From: Io17-Chloro-G2 sp034420695
GTDB lineage: Bacteria; Chloroflexota; Dehalococcoidia; Lucifugimonadales; UBA3495
DNA: 64,000 nt
Assembly (NCBI GenBank): GCA_034420695.1
Contig: DAOULB010000041.1
Span: forward strand, 1 to 64,000
Reading direction: 5' to 3'
Part shown: positions 17,410 to 26,573 of the stretch, piece by piece
Layout: the number at the start of each line of letters is the position of its first letter
Numbering within the stretch: the stretch's first letter is position 1
Translations under genes and position numbers: made by a program
The notes under the pieces: model-generated
What the model was told of the DNA's origin: nothing
Databases searched by the model: none
Seen by the model: the letters and a program-made list of their open reading frames with translations, nothing else

Positions 17410-18099
17410 GTGCCCGAATCTAGGAACAGGCGGCGCACGGGCCGCCAAAGCGGCCGTGGGTCCAGGTCGGCCCAGGCAGCGGCTGAGCTCTCCATCAACC
17501 GCCCCCGCACCAGGAAGACCAACTACTGGTACCTGGCAGCCTCGGTGATAATCGCCGTTCTGGTCATCGCCGGGTTCGTTATAGCCGATTTGCCTTTCTT
17601 AAACCAGGGAATTGGGCCCGAAACAGGCAGGAGCAGCGAATATGTCGAAGGCGTCGGCGAACAACAGGAAGTGATGCCTACGAGGAATCACGTGGACCCA
17701 GGGCAGCCCGTAGTCTACAGCACTACCCCTCCCACTTCCGGAGACCACTGGAACTGGTGGGCTCGTTGCGGCTTCTACGAGGGTGGTCTGCCCGATGAAC
17801 GCATTGTGCATAACTTGGAACACGGCAACATCGTTGTGAGCTACAACCTGCCGGCCGGCGACGTCAGCAGGTTGAAGGAGTTCATGGACGACTTTGACAT
17901 GGCGCCTATTTGGGCGGTCACGAGATATTACGACAAGATTCCCGAGGGCACCGTGGCGCTCTCCGCTTGGGGCATTCTGGATACGATGCAAGGGGTGGAC
18001 GAAGGCAGGATCGAGACATTCTTTGAGCACTACGCCGGGACCACAGGCCCAGAGTTCCCCGACGGCTCCCCCTGCACGACCACCGGCCTCATGGAATAG
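17410..18099 (+). CDS. DUF3105 membrane-anchored protein
   Basis: A 229-residue protein starting with GTG after ATGGAGGCGACCCT. A basic N-terminus rich in Arg and Ser is followed by one transmembrane helix at about 41-62, so the rest is likely extracytoplasmic. DUF3105 is recognised by STTPPTSGDHWN, the RIVHNLEHGNIVVSY motif with a conserved His-Glu-His cluster, and a C-terminal WGILDT region. The domain function is unknown; the His residues suggest metal binding. Two cysteines (GRCGFY-like and SPCTT) may form a disulfide. Confidence 0.85.
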   Translation: MPESRNRRRTGRQSGRGSRSAQAAAELSINRPRTRKTNYWYLAASVIIAVLVIAGFVIADLPFLNQGIGPETGRSSEYVEGVGEQQEVMPTRNHVDPGQPVVYSTTPPTSGDHWNWWARCGFYEGGLPDERIVHNLEHGNIVVSYNLPAGDVSRLKEFMDDFDMAPIWAVTRYYDKIPEGTVALSAWGILDTMQGVDEGRIETFFEHYAGTTGPEFPDGSPCTTTGLME

Positions 18100-18163
18100 T
18101 GCCGGCCTCAGTCCGGGCCTCTACCCACCGCAAGACATACTGCAATCGTAAGTTGGACGCCAA

Positions 18164-18424
18164 TTGTTTCTCGCCAGGATTTACGTCACCCTGAAGCCCA
18201 CAGTCAACGACCCCCAGGGCCTTACCGTGCTGGGAGCCTTACGCAACCTTGGCATCGACTCGGTGTCCGAAGTCAGAGTCGGCAAATACTTGGAAGTGCA
18301 GGTGAGTGAGGAGGACCGGACAAGGGCGGCCGAATTGGTGCATCAAGTTTGTAATCAACTGCTGGCCAACCCGGTCATAGAGGAATACCGGTTCGACTTG
18401 GAGGATACCTCCCCGGCCGGGTGA
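18164..18424 (+). CDS. purS: Phosphoribosylformylglycinamidine synthase subunit PurS
   Basis: An 86-residue protein with the PurS beta-alpha-beta fold: ARIYVTLKPTVNDPQG, VRVGKYLEVQV, and CNQLLANPVIEEY. PurS bridges PurQ and PurL in the three-part FGAM synthetase. The start is TTG with a poor ribosome site. purQ and purL, which usually follow directly, are absent; the next gene is an unrelated propeller 130 bases on, so the partners must lie elsewhere in the genome. Confidence 0.93.
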   Translation: MFLARIYVTLKPTVNDPQGLTVLGALRNLGIDSVSEVRVGKYLEVQVSEEDRTRAAELVHQVCNQLLANPVIEEYRFDLEDTSPAG

Positions 18425-18555
18425 CGGTACTTCCAGCAGATAGTCAATCCCCCAACGCTCTGGTAATCTTACGTCAACCCGGCATGGCCCGATATGTCCC
18501 TTAATGCGCCTGTAACTCCCATTCAAACTTGACACGAATCCAGGAGGTGACAACC

Positions 18556-19551
18556 ATGACCAGCTCCGCCAACAACACCTATGTCTACGCCAGCGCTGAA
18601 AGCTCGGGAATCTACCGCCTGTCCCCCGGCAGTTCCGAATGGGAAGAACTGACCCGCGGGCTTCCTGAGAACCCCATTGTACCCGGCTTGGCCGTCCACC
18701 CCGATAACCCCCAAGTGGTCTTTGCCGGCACCCAGGACGGGCCCTACCGCAGCGCCGACCGAGGCGAACATTGGGAGCGGCTGGACTACCCCCGCACCGG
18801 CGCTCCTGTGTGGACCTTCACCTTCAGGCCCGGCGACCCCAGCGTGGTCTACTGCGGCACCGCGCCGGGAGAAATCTACCGAAGCACCAACGGCGGCGAC
18901 TCCTGGCAGAACATGAACGCCAGCATGGGCTCCAACGAGTGCGCCATGGCCTTCCCCACCAGGGTCATCGCCATGACGGTGGATCCCAGCGAACCCGACG
19001 ACGTTTACGCCGCCTTGGAGGTGGCCGGAGTGATACGCAGTTCCGACGGCGGCGAGTCTTGGGAGGAGATTACCGGCTCACTGGCTCCCCACGAGGGGAC
19101 CTTGGACCTCCACGGAATCCAGTGCACGGCCGCATCGCCCCACCAAGTCTATATCACCACCAGGGTCGGCCCCTTCATCGGCAGGAACCGGGGCGAGGAG
19201 TGGGTCCCGGTGGACTTGGGGCTGTTCTCGGAAATCACCTACACCAGGGACTTGACGGTGTCTCCCAGCGACCCCAACGTTCTGTACGTCTCCTTGGGAG
19301 CGGCGGCCCGCAGCGACAGGGGCGCCCTGTATCGGAGCCGCGACCAGTTCCGCACTTTCGAGCGCATCGACAGCGGCTCCGACTCGCCTTCGACGATGAT
19401 GGCCGTGTCCGAAGACCCCCACGCCCCGGGGCACATCTTCTGCCTAACCCGTCACGGCCAGGTGTACGGCACCCTAGATAACGGTGCGACTTGGAACAAC
19501 TATCAGATGCCCGAGAAGGCGCAAGAGGTCCGGGGGCTGGCCGTCGGCTAG
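18556..19551 (+). CDS. Asp-box (BNR/sialidase-like) beta-propeller protein, copy 1
   Basis: A 331-residue protein; CAGGAGG seven bases before the ATG at 18556 sets the start. It is built from about seven repeats carrying Asp-box motifs (RSADRGEHW, RSTNGGDSW, RSSDGGESW, TLDNGATW), each preceded by a VVFAGT- or VYAALE-like strand. This is the six- or seven-bladed propeller scaffold seen in sialidases and YCF48-like proteins. No signal peptide or catalytic sialidase residues are evident, so a cytoplasmic binding or assembly role is likelier than glycan cleavage. A paralogue lies at 44797-45759. Confidence 0.8.
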   Translation: MTSSANNTYVYASAESSGIYRLSPGSSEWEELTRGLPENPIVPGLAVHPDNPQVVFAGTQDGPYRSADRGEHWERLDYPRTGAPVWTFTFRPGDPSVVYCGTAPGEIYRSTNGGDSWQNMNASMGSNECAMAFPTRVIAMTVDPSEPDDVYAALEVAGVIRSSDGGESWEEITGSLAPHEGTLDLHGIQCTAASPHQVYITTRVGPFIGRNRGEEWVPVDLGLFSEITYTRDLTVSPSDPNVLYVSLGAAARSDRGALYRSRDQFRTFERIDSGSDSPSTMMAVSEDPHAPGHIFCLTRHGQVYGTLDNGATWNNYQMPEKAQEVRGLAVG

Positions 19552-19583
19552 CACGGACTTGGAGAAGAGACTGGAGCGGCGGG

Positions 19584-20432
19584 TCAGTTGCCCGCCTGCT
19601 CCGGTCCTTGCAGGTGGGGAAACATCGCCAAAGGAGTGGCAGCCAGCAGCCCGGCGTCCACTGGCAGGGTCACCCCGGATATCCAGCGGGACTCCTCCGA
19701 AGCCAGGAAGGCCGCCGCCCAAGCCACGTCCCAAGGAGTCCCCTCGATTCCCAGCGGTCCCGCCCGGCGTCTCAATTCCAGCATCTCCTCGCTGGTGTGC
19801 CTGGCCACCATCGGGCTGTGAATGTGACCCGGCGCTATGCAGTTGACCCTCACATTGTCCCGCCCGTAATGCACCGCCATGGAGTTGCTCAACCCGATTA
19901 TGCCGCCCTTGGAAGCTGCATAGGGGTGGCTGGCGCTGCCGCTCCCGGCCCGCAACCCCACTATCGAGGACAGGTTGATTACCGAGCCGCCTCCCTGCTC
20001 TATCATGCGGGGTATAGCGTGTTTGCTGGTCAGCATAACGCTCTTCAGGTTTACGTCGATCACCGTGTCCCAAAGCTCCTCGGCCACGTCGGTCACTGAG
20101 CCGGGACCGCTGATTCCTACGTTGTTGACCAGCACGTTCAGCTTGCCGTAGGTTTCCACCGCGGCCCTCGCCATGCCCTCGCAGTCGGTGTTGCTGGTTA
20201 CGTCTCCCACGAAGACCGAGGCGTCGCCCCCCTGTTCCCTTATGTTGGCCAGGGTTGTCTCGGCATTCCTCTGGTCCCGGTCCACCAGTATCACCTTGGC
20301 CCCTTGCCTGGCAAACAGGATCGAAATGGCCTGGCCGATTCCAACGAATTCGCCGCTGCCTGTGGCCCCGGCGCCGGTAACTATCGCCACCTTGTCCGCC
20401 AGCCGGTTAGGTTGCACTTCCATCTCTTGCAT
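19584..20432 (-). CDS. SDR family NAD(P)-dependent oxidoreductase
   Basis: A 282-residue classical short-chain dehydrogenase. The cofactor motif begins TGAGATG at 19-25 and has a few extra residues before GIG, an enlarged dinucleotide loop. An Asp ending the second strand (LVDRD) favours NAD. NNVG, Ser155/156 and Tyr171-x3-Lys175 (YAASK) form the active site. The start is the ATG preceded by AGAGG, not the GTG eight codons earlier. Substrate unknown. It converges with the propeller gene at 18556, 32 bases away. Confidence 0.88.
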   Translation of the reverse strand: MQEMEVQPNRLADKVAIVTGAGATGSGEFVGIGQAISILFARQGAKVILVDRDQRNAETTLANIREQGGDASVFVGDVTSNTDCEGMARAAVETYGKLNVLVNNVGISGPGSVTDVAEELWDTVIDVNLKSVMLTSKHAIPRMIEQGGGSVINLSSIVGLRAGSGSASHPYAASKGGIIGLSNSMAVHYGRDNVRVNCIAPGHIHSPMVARHTSEEMLELRRRAGPLGIEGTPWDVAWAAAFLASEESRWISGVTLPVDAGLLAATPLAMFPHLQGPEQAGN

Positions 20433-20510
20433 CACGCCTCTCAAGCAATCGATCACAGTTGTCGCCCTTCGCTTCCAGGGTATTCCCTGAGGAACACGGG
20501 CAAGGGGTTG

Positions 20511-21263
20511 TCAGCCGCCGAGGTGCCCCTCTATGAAGTGACACCAGTGGTCGATCGCTTCCGGAGTGGACCGGGCATGGGGGCCCGGATAGGAAATCAG
20601 CCGCTTGTCTTCCGAGCCGATAATCTCGAACAGGTCGCACTGGGTGTCCCGCAGGTAGAGCTGGTCGTCCCACTGCATGTGAAAAAGCACCGGCACCCTA
20701 ATGTTGGGAGCGTCCCTGGTGAACCGCGGGCCCACTGGGGCCCGGGCCAAGGCTTCGTCGTTGCTCTGCAGGCCGTTCTTGCCCAGGACCGCGCATTTCA
20801 GCTTGTCCCCGGCGGCTGCAACGTAGGGCAGGCCGAAACGGGTGCCCATGGAGAATCCTATGTAGGCCACCCGGTTTCCGTCGATGAAGTCCAGCCCGCT
20901 GAGAGCCTCCAGTGTGGCCGACCAGTCTTCCACCATGCCGTCCATCACGTTTTCCACGCCTCCTGCCGCCATGTGGACCGCGTACTCTCCGGGAACCTCC
21001 CGCCCGCCGTGGACCGGGCCGTCAATGGCCGCCAAGGCAAATTGGGAAACGCCGGCAAATCTGCGCCCCAGCATCAAGGCCTCCGACACTCTCTTGTGCC
21101 CACTGCCTTGGTGACCAAAGAGCACCAGCGGCAATGGGGTCTCGATGGGGTCGGGAGTCCACAGCATCCCGGGCACCGGCTTCTGGCCTCCAGAGATGAC
21201 AAACTCCCGCTCCGTAATCTGCCCTTCGGAAATTCCCTCGCCGACCCATTCGAAATTGCTCAT
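20511..21263 (-). CDS. Alpha/beta hydrolase (dienelactone hydrolase-like)
   Basis: A 250-residue hydrolase. The nucleophile is Ser138 in GFSMGTRFG. The acid is in QWDDQLYL and the base is the histidine in YPGPHARS. LVLFGHQGSG carries the oxyanion region. There is no signal peptide. AGGAGAAGGA precedes the ATG. It lies between the SDR and the PLP-fold gene on the same strand, probably one transcript. Typical substrates are small esters or lactones; none can be named. Confidence 0.83.
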   Translation of the reverse strand: MSNFEWVGEGISEGQITEREFVISGGQKPVPGMLWTPDPIETPLPLVLFGHQGSGHKRVSEALMLGRRFAGVSQFALAAIDGPVHGGREVPGEYAVHMAAGGVENVMDGMVEDWSATLEALSGLDFIDGNRVAYIGFSMGTRFGLPYVAAAGDKLKCAVLGKNGLQSNDEALARAPVGPRFTRDAPNIRVPVLFHMQWDDQLYLRDTQCDLFEIIGSEDKRLISYPGPHARSTPEAIDHWCHFIEGHLGG

Positions 21264-21333
21264 TCCTTCTCCTGTGCCCCCTCGCCTTTCAGTAATAACG
21301 CAAGCAAGAGTCTGTCTTCTCCTTGCGCTCTCC

Positions 21334-22434
21334 CTAGCTGTGGCAGCCTCTGGCCTGGACTTCCCACACCGATTCCACCTGGCCGTCCCTCACGCCTATC
21401 AGGTGGTCCCAACGGCTGACCGTGGCATCCTGCTGGGAAGGGATCAGCGTCACCTTGTCGCCCACCCGCAGTTCGGCGCCCGGCTCCACCCGGAAGACGA
21501 CGTGGTTGGGGTCCATCGACTCCACCGTCACCCCTGGCCTTCCCTCCACCTCGGGCAGCCCCCGCAGACCGCTGATGGACTTCAGCCCGGCGTCGCCCAC
21601 CGCTCTCCCGGCCTTGGCCGCGCTGATAATGGTTGTGAGCACCTTGCCGGCGTATTGAAACTCGGACATGTAGCCGTAGGCCGTCTCCATGACCAAGTAG
21701 CTGCCCCCCTGTATTTCCGTGACGCCGGGAATGTCCCCGGCTACGTCGTAGCTCCAAGTCTCTCCCGTTGAGACTATCCCCACCGGTATTCCCGCCTCTT
21801 CGATGGCATCTTTCAGGTCAATGACCTTCTGGATGACCCTTCGCCCCTCCACCACCCGGTCTTCCCTGTTGGGCATGGCGGGGATGACTTGGTGGCTCAT
21901 GATTCCGCGAAATGTAAGCGACGGCAATAATTGAACAACCTTGGCCAGTTCCACTCCTTGGGCGTTGTCCTGCACCCCGCAGCGGCGCAGCCCGGTCTCT
22001 ATCTCTATCACCACCCCCAGGTCCACCCCACGGTCCCGGGCGGCTTGAGAAAGGGCCCGGGCATTCTCCGGGTTGTCGCAGGCAACCAGCATCTCCGCCT
22101 GTTGGGCCAAGGCGCACAACCGGTCTATCTTGTGGGCGTCCGCCACCTCGCTGGTGACGAAGACGCTGCCCACGCCTCCGTTGACCATCACCTCGGCCTC
22201 CGACACCTTGGCTGCACAGACGCCTCCGTTGGTGCCGCCCCGTTGCATCTGCCGGTGGGCCAGCGCCGGAGTCCTGTGATTCTTGCTGTGAGGCCGGAGC
22301 TTGGCCGACCGCCCCTGGTAGTAGTTGGCCATGACGTCCATGTTGTTGTCCAAGGCGTCCATGTCCAGCACCAGACAGGGCGTGTCCAATTCCTCAACCG
22401 GTGTGCCCGGCGCGAGACGTCGGCTCATCTGCAT
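21334..22434 (-). CDS. D-serine dehydratase-like / D-threonine aldolase-like PLP enzyme (alanine racemase fold)
   Basis: A 366-residue fold-type III PLP protein. The N-terminal TIM barrel starts ELDTPCLVLDMDAL and carries the PLP lysine Lys51 in RPHSKNHRTP. IEIETGLRRCGV and STGETWSYD line the cofactor. In the C-terminal beta domain the usual metal pair HxC is replaced by QxD (IPSQQDATVS), so the metal site differs from eukaryotic D-serine dehydratase. GGGGGAG precedes the ATG. A second, more divergent copy lies immediately upstream (22502-23626). Confidence 0.85.
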   Translation of the reverse strand: MQMSRRLAPGTPVEELDTPCLVLDMDALDNNMDVMANYYQGRSAKLRPHSKNHRTPALAHRQMQRGGTNGGVCAAKVSEAEVMVNGGVGSVFVTSEVADAHKIDRLCALAQQAEMLVACDNPENARALSQAARDRGVDLGVVIEIETGLRRCGVQDNAQGVELAKVVQLLPSLTFRGIMSHQVIPAMPNREDRVVEGRRVIQKVIDLKDAIEEAGIPVGIVSTGETWSYDVAGDIPGVTEIQGGSYLVMETAYGYMSEFQYAGKVLTTIISAAKAGRAVGDAGLKSISGLRGLPEVEGRPGVTVESMDPNHVVFRVEPGAELRVGDKVTLIPSQQDATVSRWDHLIGVRDGQVESVWEVQARGCHS

Positions 22435-22501
22435 ACTGCTCCCCCGTTGCTGTTGAGAATTGTATCTACTGATAGCCCGGACATCCCCTCAGGTCCTCCC
22501 T

Positions 22502-23626
22502 TCAGAAAAATCGGCCCCTGGCGGCAATCGGCCAGTAGCCCTCCAGCCTGCCCTGCCGGACCGCCCGGAAGTAGTCATACTGGTTGGCGCACAATTCCAA
22601 GTCAAAGGGCGCCAGCCAGACCTTGTCGCCGGGCTTGAGTACTCTCGCCGGACCCTCTTCCAATTGCATCACCCCGTGCTCGGCGCTGAACCTCGTGGCT
22701 TGGGCTCCCTCCATCCCGTCAACCACCGGCAACCCCAAGTCAGGCCCGGTGGACTTGTGGCCTGCGTCCACTACCGCCGAACCCTCGGTGGGATGGCTGA
22801 TGACCTGGGACAACACCCGCACCGAAGCTTCATATCCTTCTTTGCCTCGCAACCGGTTGTACCCCACCAGCCCGTAATCCGGGGGCTGAATCTCGGTCAC
22901 TCCCGGAGTGCTGGCCAAGGCCCGTATGTCCTCGCCGCCCGACACGCTGACTTCCGGCGGGCTGCCCCCCGGCACCGCCAGCTGTGGGGCTATTCCCAAG
23001 GCCTCTTTCAAGCCCTCATCGCCGGTCACCCCAGTTCTCTCTCCAACCACGTTGCCTGGGCCGGGAATTGGCAGCAGCACGTTCAATCCCAGCAACGACA
23101 AGCCGGACAGCCGGGCGATTTCACCGGCTACGGACAGCACAGCCTCCCCCGGTTCGAGTCCAACCACCCCTTGCCCCCCGTCAACCGCAATGGCAACTCC
23201 CAAGACAACGCCGGACTCCCGCGCCGCTTCCGACAGGCCGGTGGCATTGGTGGCTGACTCCACTGCCACCGATATCTTGGCGCGGCGGGCCAAGCGGCAA
23301 AGCCTGGCAATCTTGGGGGCCGTGACCACCGGGCTCGCCACGTAGATGTCGCCAACTCCGGCGTCGGCAAAGGCTTCAGCCTCCCCCACCGTGTTGACCC
23401 GGATGCCGCTGGCGCTCCCTCTACTACTTGCCGCCTCCATCTGGACCCTGGCAATGTTGGGACATCCGTGGGCCGCCCCATCGGGCCGGACCCTGACCCC
23501 CGCATCGCCCAACGTTTCGTGGAACCTGGCGATGTTGGCCTCAACCGCGTCCAGATCGACTACCAAGGCGGGAGTATCCAACTCCAATGCCTGGGTGCCT
23601 ATGGGATGAAAGACCGGGTGTTCCAT
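22502..23626 (-). CDS. D-serine dehydratase-like fold protein lacking the PLP lysine
   Basis: A 374-residue paralogue of the 21334 gene; the ATG at 23626 follows AAGGAGCAAGGC. It keeps the ELDTPALVVDLDAVEANI start, the barrel strands, VDAGHKSTGPD and the C-terminal KPGDKVWLAP domain. In the PLP loop RPHSK becomes RPDGA, leaving Ala51 at the lysine position, and the metal pair HxC becomes DxE. Without the Schiff-base lysine it should not be a normal PLP enzyme. It may be a pseudoenzyme, a partner of the downstream copy, or act on another ligand. Confidence 0.8.
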   Translation of the reverse strand: MEHPVFHPIGTQALELDTPALVVDLDAVEANIARFHETLGDAGVRVRPDGAAHGCPNIARVQMEAASSRGSASGIRVNTVGEAEAFADAGVGDIYVASPVVTAPKIARLCRLARRAKISVAVESATNATGLSEAARESGVVLGVAIAVDGGQGVVGLEPGEAVLSVAGEIARLSGLSLLGLNVLLPIPGPGNVVGERTGVTGDEGLKEALGIAPQLAVPGGSPPEVSVSGGEDIRALASTPGVTEIQPPDYGLVGYNRLRGKEGYEASVRVLSQVISHPTEGSAVVDAGHKSTGPDLGLPVVDGMEGAQATRFSAEHGVMQLEEGPARVLKPGDKVWLAPFDLELCANQYDYFRAVRQGRLEGYWPIAARGRFF

Positions 23627-23857
23627 GCCTTGCTCCTTGAATACGGAGGGGTGCAACGACAGGCCAGTGCTGCCAGCCAGAAGAATACCACACCCGGCTG
23701 GCATACATCCGTCCCCACCACCACCCGGTTTGGGAAGGCGCCGCAACCCTCAGCCACGTCTTGCGTTTCATCCACTCCAATGCAAAAATTGCTGGCGGCC
23801 AAGCCGCTTATGTAAATTTCTGCGGCCGGCCCATCCCTCTCCCGCAAAGGAGCCTCC

Positions 23858-25180
23858 TTGCCCGCCTCCAGCCACACCCGCGACCAGGAACCGCCCGGCC
23901 TGTTGGCCGGCGTAAAGGTCGTTGACCTGACCCATTACGTGGCGGGTCCCTACTGCACCAGGCTGCTGGCCACCCTGGGCGCCGACGTGGTCAAGATAGA
24001 GCGCCCCGGCAGCGGAGACCCCATGCGCCAGGCAACCGTCGGCCAGCCAGCCTCCAAATCAGAGAGGGACCCGCCGGAGGAAGAAGCCGGGCAGCCTGTC
24101 TCTCCCTGGTTTCTGTACCTCAACACATCCAAGAAAAGCCTGACCTTGGACCTCAAGTCCCCTCAGGGCAAGAAGACCCTGGAAGATTTGGCCGCCCAAG
24201 CAGACGTGCTGGTGGAAAACTTCTCCCCAGGCGTGATGGAACGGCTGGGGTTGGGATATGAGCGCCTCTCCAAGGCCAACCCATCCTTGGTGATGACTTC
24301 CATCTCCAACTACGGCCAGACCGGCCCCTACCGCGACTGGAAGGCCACCGAGTTGAACCTCTACGCCGCTGGGGGCCTGATGAACATCACCGGGGAGGAC
24401 GACCTGCCGCCCCTCAAGGAGGGAGCCCCGCTGGCCCAGCTGGGCGCCGGCCAGAACTCCTTCGTAGCCACCATGTCAGCCCTGATGCACGCCGAGGAAA
24501 CCGGCCAAGGCCAGCATATCGACGTCTCCATCGCCGAGTACGCCACCAACATCCTGGAAAACGCCATGATGCAGTACAGCTATTCCGGCGTGGAGTACAC
24601 CCGGGTGGGAAACCGCGGCTACGGCCGGGCGGCTTGGGGCATCTATCCCTGCCGTGACGGCTATGTGGGCATCATCTCCGGCCCCGACACCCGCTGGCCC
24701 GAAATCGCGAACATCATGGAGCGGGAGGAACTGGCCGACCCCAGGTTCGTCTCCCGCCAGGGCCGCCTGGAAAACGCCGATGAAATCGATGCCTTGATGC
24801 TCCCGTGGCTCTTGGACCACGACAAGGTGGATATCTTCAAGGCGGGGCAAGAACACGGCCTCGGCTTCGCCTACGTCGCCACCATGCAGGACATCCTGGA
24901 AATGGAGCAGTTGGTCGCCAGGGAATACTTCATCGACCTCCACCATCCCGATACCGGCCCTCTCAAGTATCCTGGCCCGCCCATCAGCTTGACCTTGAAT
25001 GGCTCTCCCCACGGCAGCGAGCTTTCCTGCGGTGGCGAAAGCCGGTCTGCGAGCCAAGGCAGTCCCTGGCAGTTCCTCCGGGCCCCCCTGTTGGGGGAGC
25101 ACAGTCAGCAAGTCCTCAAAGAATGGCTTGGATACGAAGCCGGCGCCGTCCTCGCCCTCCGGGACCAAGGCGTCATCTAA
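23858..25180 (+). CDS. CaiB/BaiF CoA-transferase family protein, first of a tandem pair
   Basis: A 440-residue class III CoA-transferase starting with TTG after AAAGGAGCC. Motifs are VVDLTHYVAGPYCTRLLATLGADVVKIE, NLDLKS-like LTLDLKSPQG, LVENFSPGVMERLGLGYERL and the catalytic-region GQHIDVSIAEY. Family members move CoA between carboxylic acids through an aspartyl-CoA thioester. It is followed after 13 bases by a second family member. An insertion of Pro/Glu-rich residues near 60-75 is unusual. The acid substrate is unknown. Confidence 0.88.
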   Translation: MPASSHTRDQEPPGLLAGVKVVDLTHYVAGPYCTRLLATLGADVVKIERPGSGDPMRQATVGQPASKSERDPPEEEAGQPVSPWFLYLNTSKKSLTLDLKSPQGKKTLEDLAAQADVLVENFSPGVMERLGLGYERLSKANPSLVMTSISNYGQTGPYRDWKATELNLYAAGGLMNITGEDDLPPLKEGAPLAQLGAGQNSFVATMSALMHAEETGQGQHIDVSIAEYATNILENAMMQYSYSGVEYTRVGNRGYGRAAWGIYPCRDGYVGIISGPDTRWPEIANIMEREELADPRFVSRQGRLENADEIDALMLPWLLDHDKVDIFKAGQEHGLGFAYVATMQDILEMEQLVAREYFIDLHHPDTGPLKYPGPPISLTLNGSPHGSELSCGGESRSASQGSPWQFLRAPLLGEHSQQVLKEWLGYEAGAVLALRDQGVI

Positions 25181-25193
25181 AGGCAGAGGCGAC

Positions 25194-26492
25194 GTGAACC
25201 AGCAACCGGACCACCAATCAAGCCAAGTGCAGCCCCTCAGCCGCTACCGTATCCTGGACCTTTCCCGTATCTGGGCCGGCCCCTATTGCACCAAGCTACT
25301 GGCCGACATGGGCGCACAGGTCATCAAGCTGGAATCCCTCAGCGTCTACGACTCCCATCGGGGCCCGGTGAGCCCCGCCCGTGGGGTGGTTTCCTACCCG
25401 GATGCCGAGCCGGGGGAAGAGCCTTGGAACCGCAACGGGTGGTTCAACTGCCTCCACATGAGCAAGTACGGCGTGACCCTGGAATTGACCCACCAGCGAG
25501 GCCGGGAAGTCTTCGAGCAACTGGTCTCCATCAGTGACGTGGTCATAGAGAATTTCCGGCAAGGCAGCCTGGAACGTCTGGGCTACGGCTACGATGACCT
25601 GCGTAAACTGCGCCCGGACGTTATTTACGTGTCCATGCCTGCCTTTGGCAACAGCGGACCCTGGAAGGGCTACCTGGCCTACGGAATCGGCCAGGAGCAA
25701 CTTTCAGGCATGGCCCACATGACCGGCTACCCCGGCGACGGACCCATGAAGTCGGGGATTAACCATGGCGACCCTATCACCGGCTCCCACGCCGCCGGGG
25801 TGGTCCTGGCCGCCCTGCGCCACCGCCGCCGCACCGGCCAAGGGGCCTACGTCGACGTGTCCCAGCAGGAGTCGGCCGTATCCCTCATCGGGGCCGAAAT
25901 CCTCAATTTGCAAGTCACCGGCATCGAGCCCGAACGCCGGGGCAACCGCTCGACCCGGTACGCTCCCCACAACGCCTATCCCTGCTCCGGGGAAGACCGA
26001 TGGGTTACCATTGCCGTCACCACCGACGCCCAGTGGCTGGAGCTGACCAGCCTTGTGGGCGGCACCGAACTGGCCTCCGACCCCCGGTTCGCCTCCAACG
26101 AAGACCGGTTGGCCAACCAGGACGAGCTGGACCCTCTGATTTCCCGCTGGACTGCTTCCAGGGATGCTTTTGAGGTAACCCGTGAACTCCAGTCCAGGGG
26201 AATACCTTCCAGTCCGGTTATGAGGGGGCCGGACCTGCTTGCAGATGCCCACTACCGCGAGCGACGGGCTTTTGTGGAAGTGAACCACCCCAAGGTCGGC
26301 CCCAAGCTTTATCCCGGCATTCCCTGGAAAATGTCGGAAACGCCCGGTAAGGTCCGGTGGCCCTCGCCCAGCCTGGGCGAGCACAACCGGGAAATCTACG
26401 GGCAGTTTCTCGGCCTGCCCGAAGAGGACATTGCCGAGTTTGAAGCCCTGGGAGTAATCGGCAACAAGCCCACCGGCTCACGGATAATCTAG
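25194..26492 (+). CDS. CaiB/BaiF CoA-transferase family protein, second of a tandem pair
   Basis: A 432-residue class III CoA-transferase. The GTG at 25194 follows GGCAGAGGCG 13 bases after the stop of the preceding gene; an open frame further upstream overlaps that gene and is not translated family sequence. Motifs: ILDLSRIWAGPYCTKLLADMGAQVIKLE, VIENFRQGSLERLGYGYDDL, GQGAYVDVSQQE and SLGEHNREIYGQFLG. It is clearly a paralogue of its neighbour but well diverged, so the two may form a heterodimer or use different acids. Confidence 0.88.
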   Translation: MNQQPDHQSSQVQPLSRYRILDLSRIWAGPYCTKLLADMGAQVIKLESLSVYDSHRGPVSPARGVVSYPDAEPGEEPWNRNGWFNCLHMSKYGVTLELTHQRGREVFEQLVSISDVVIENFRQGSLERLGYGYDDLRKLRPDVIYVSMPAFGNSGPWKGYLAYGIGQEQLSGMAHMTGYPGDGPMKSGINHGDPITGSHAAGVVLAALRHRRRTGQGAYVDVSQQESAVSLIGAEILNLQVTGIEPERRGNRSTRYAPHNAYPCSGEDRWVTIAVTTDAQWLELTSLVGGTELASDPRFASNEDRLANQDELDPLISRWTASRDAFEVTRELQSRGIPSSPVMRGPDLLADAHYRERRAFVEVNHPKVGPKLYPGIPWKMSETPGKVRWPSPSLGEHNREIYGQFLGLPEEDIAEFEALGVIGNKPTGSRII

Positions 26493-26573
26493 CGAGACTT
26501 ACGAGGCGGGATCTCGGGCTACAGGACTGGCTGACTCCCCAGTTACCCATAAACCAGATACGGAGGATACCCA

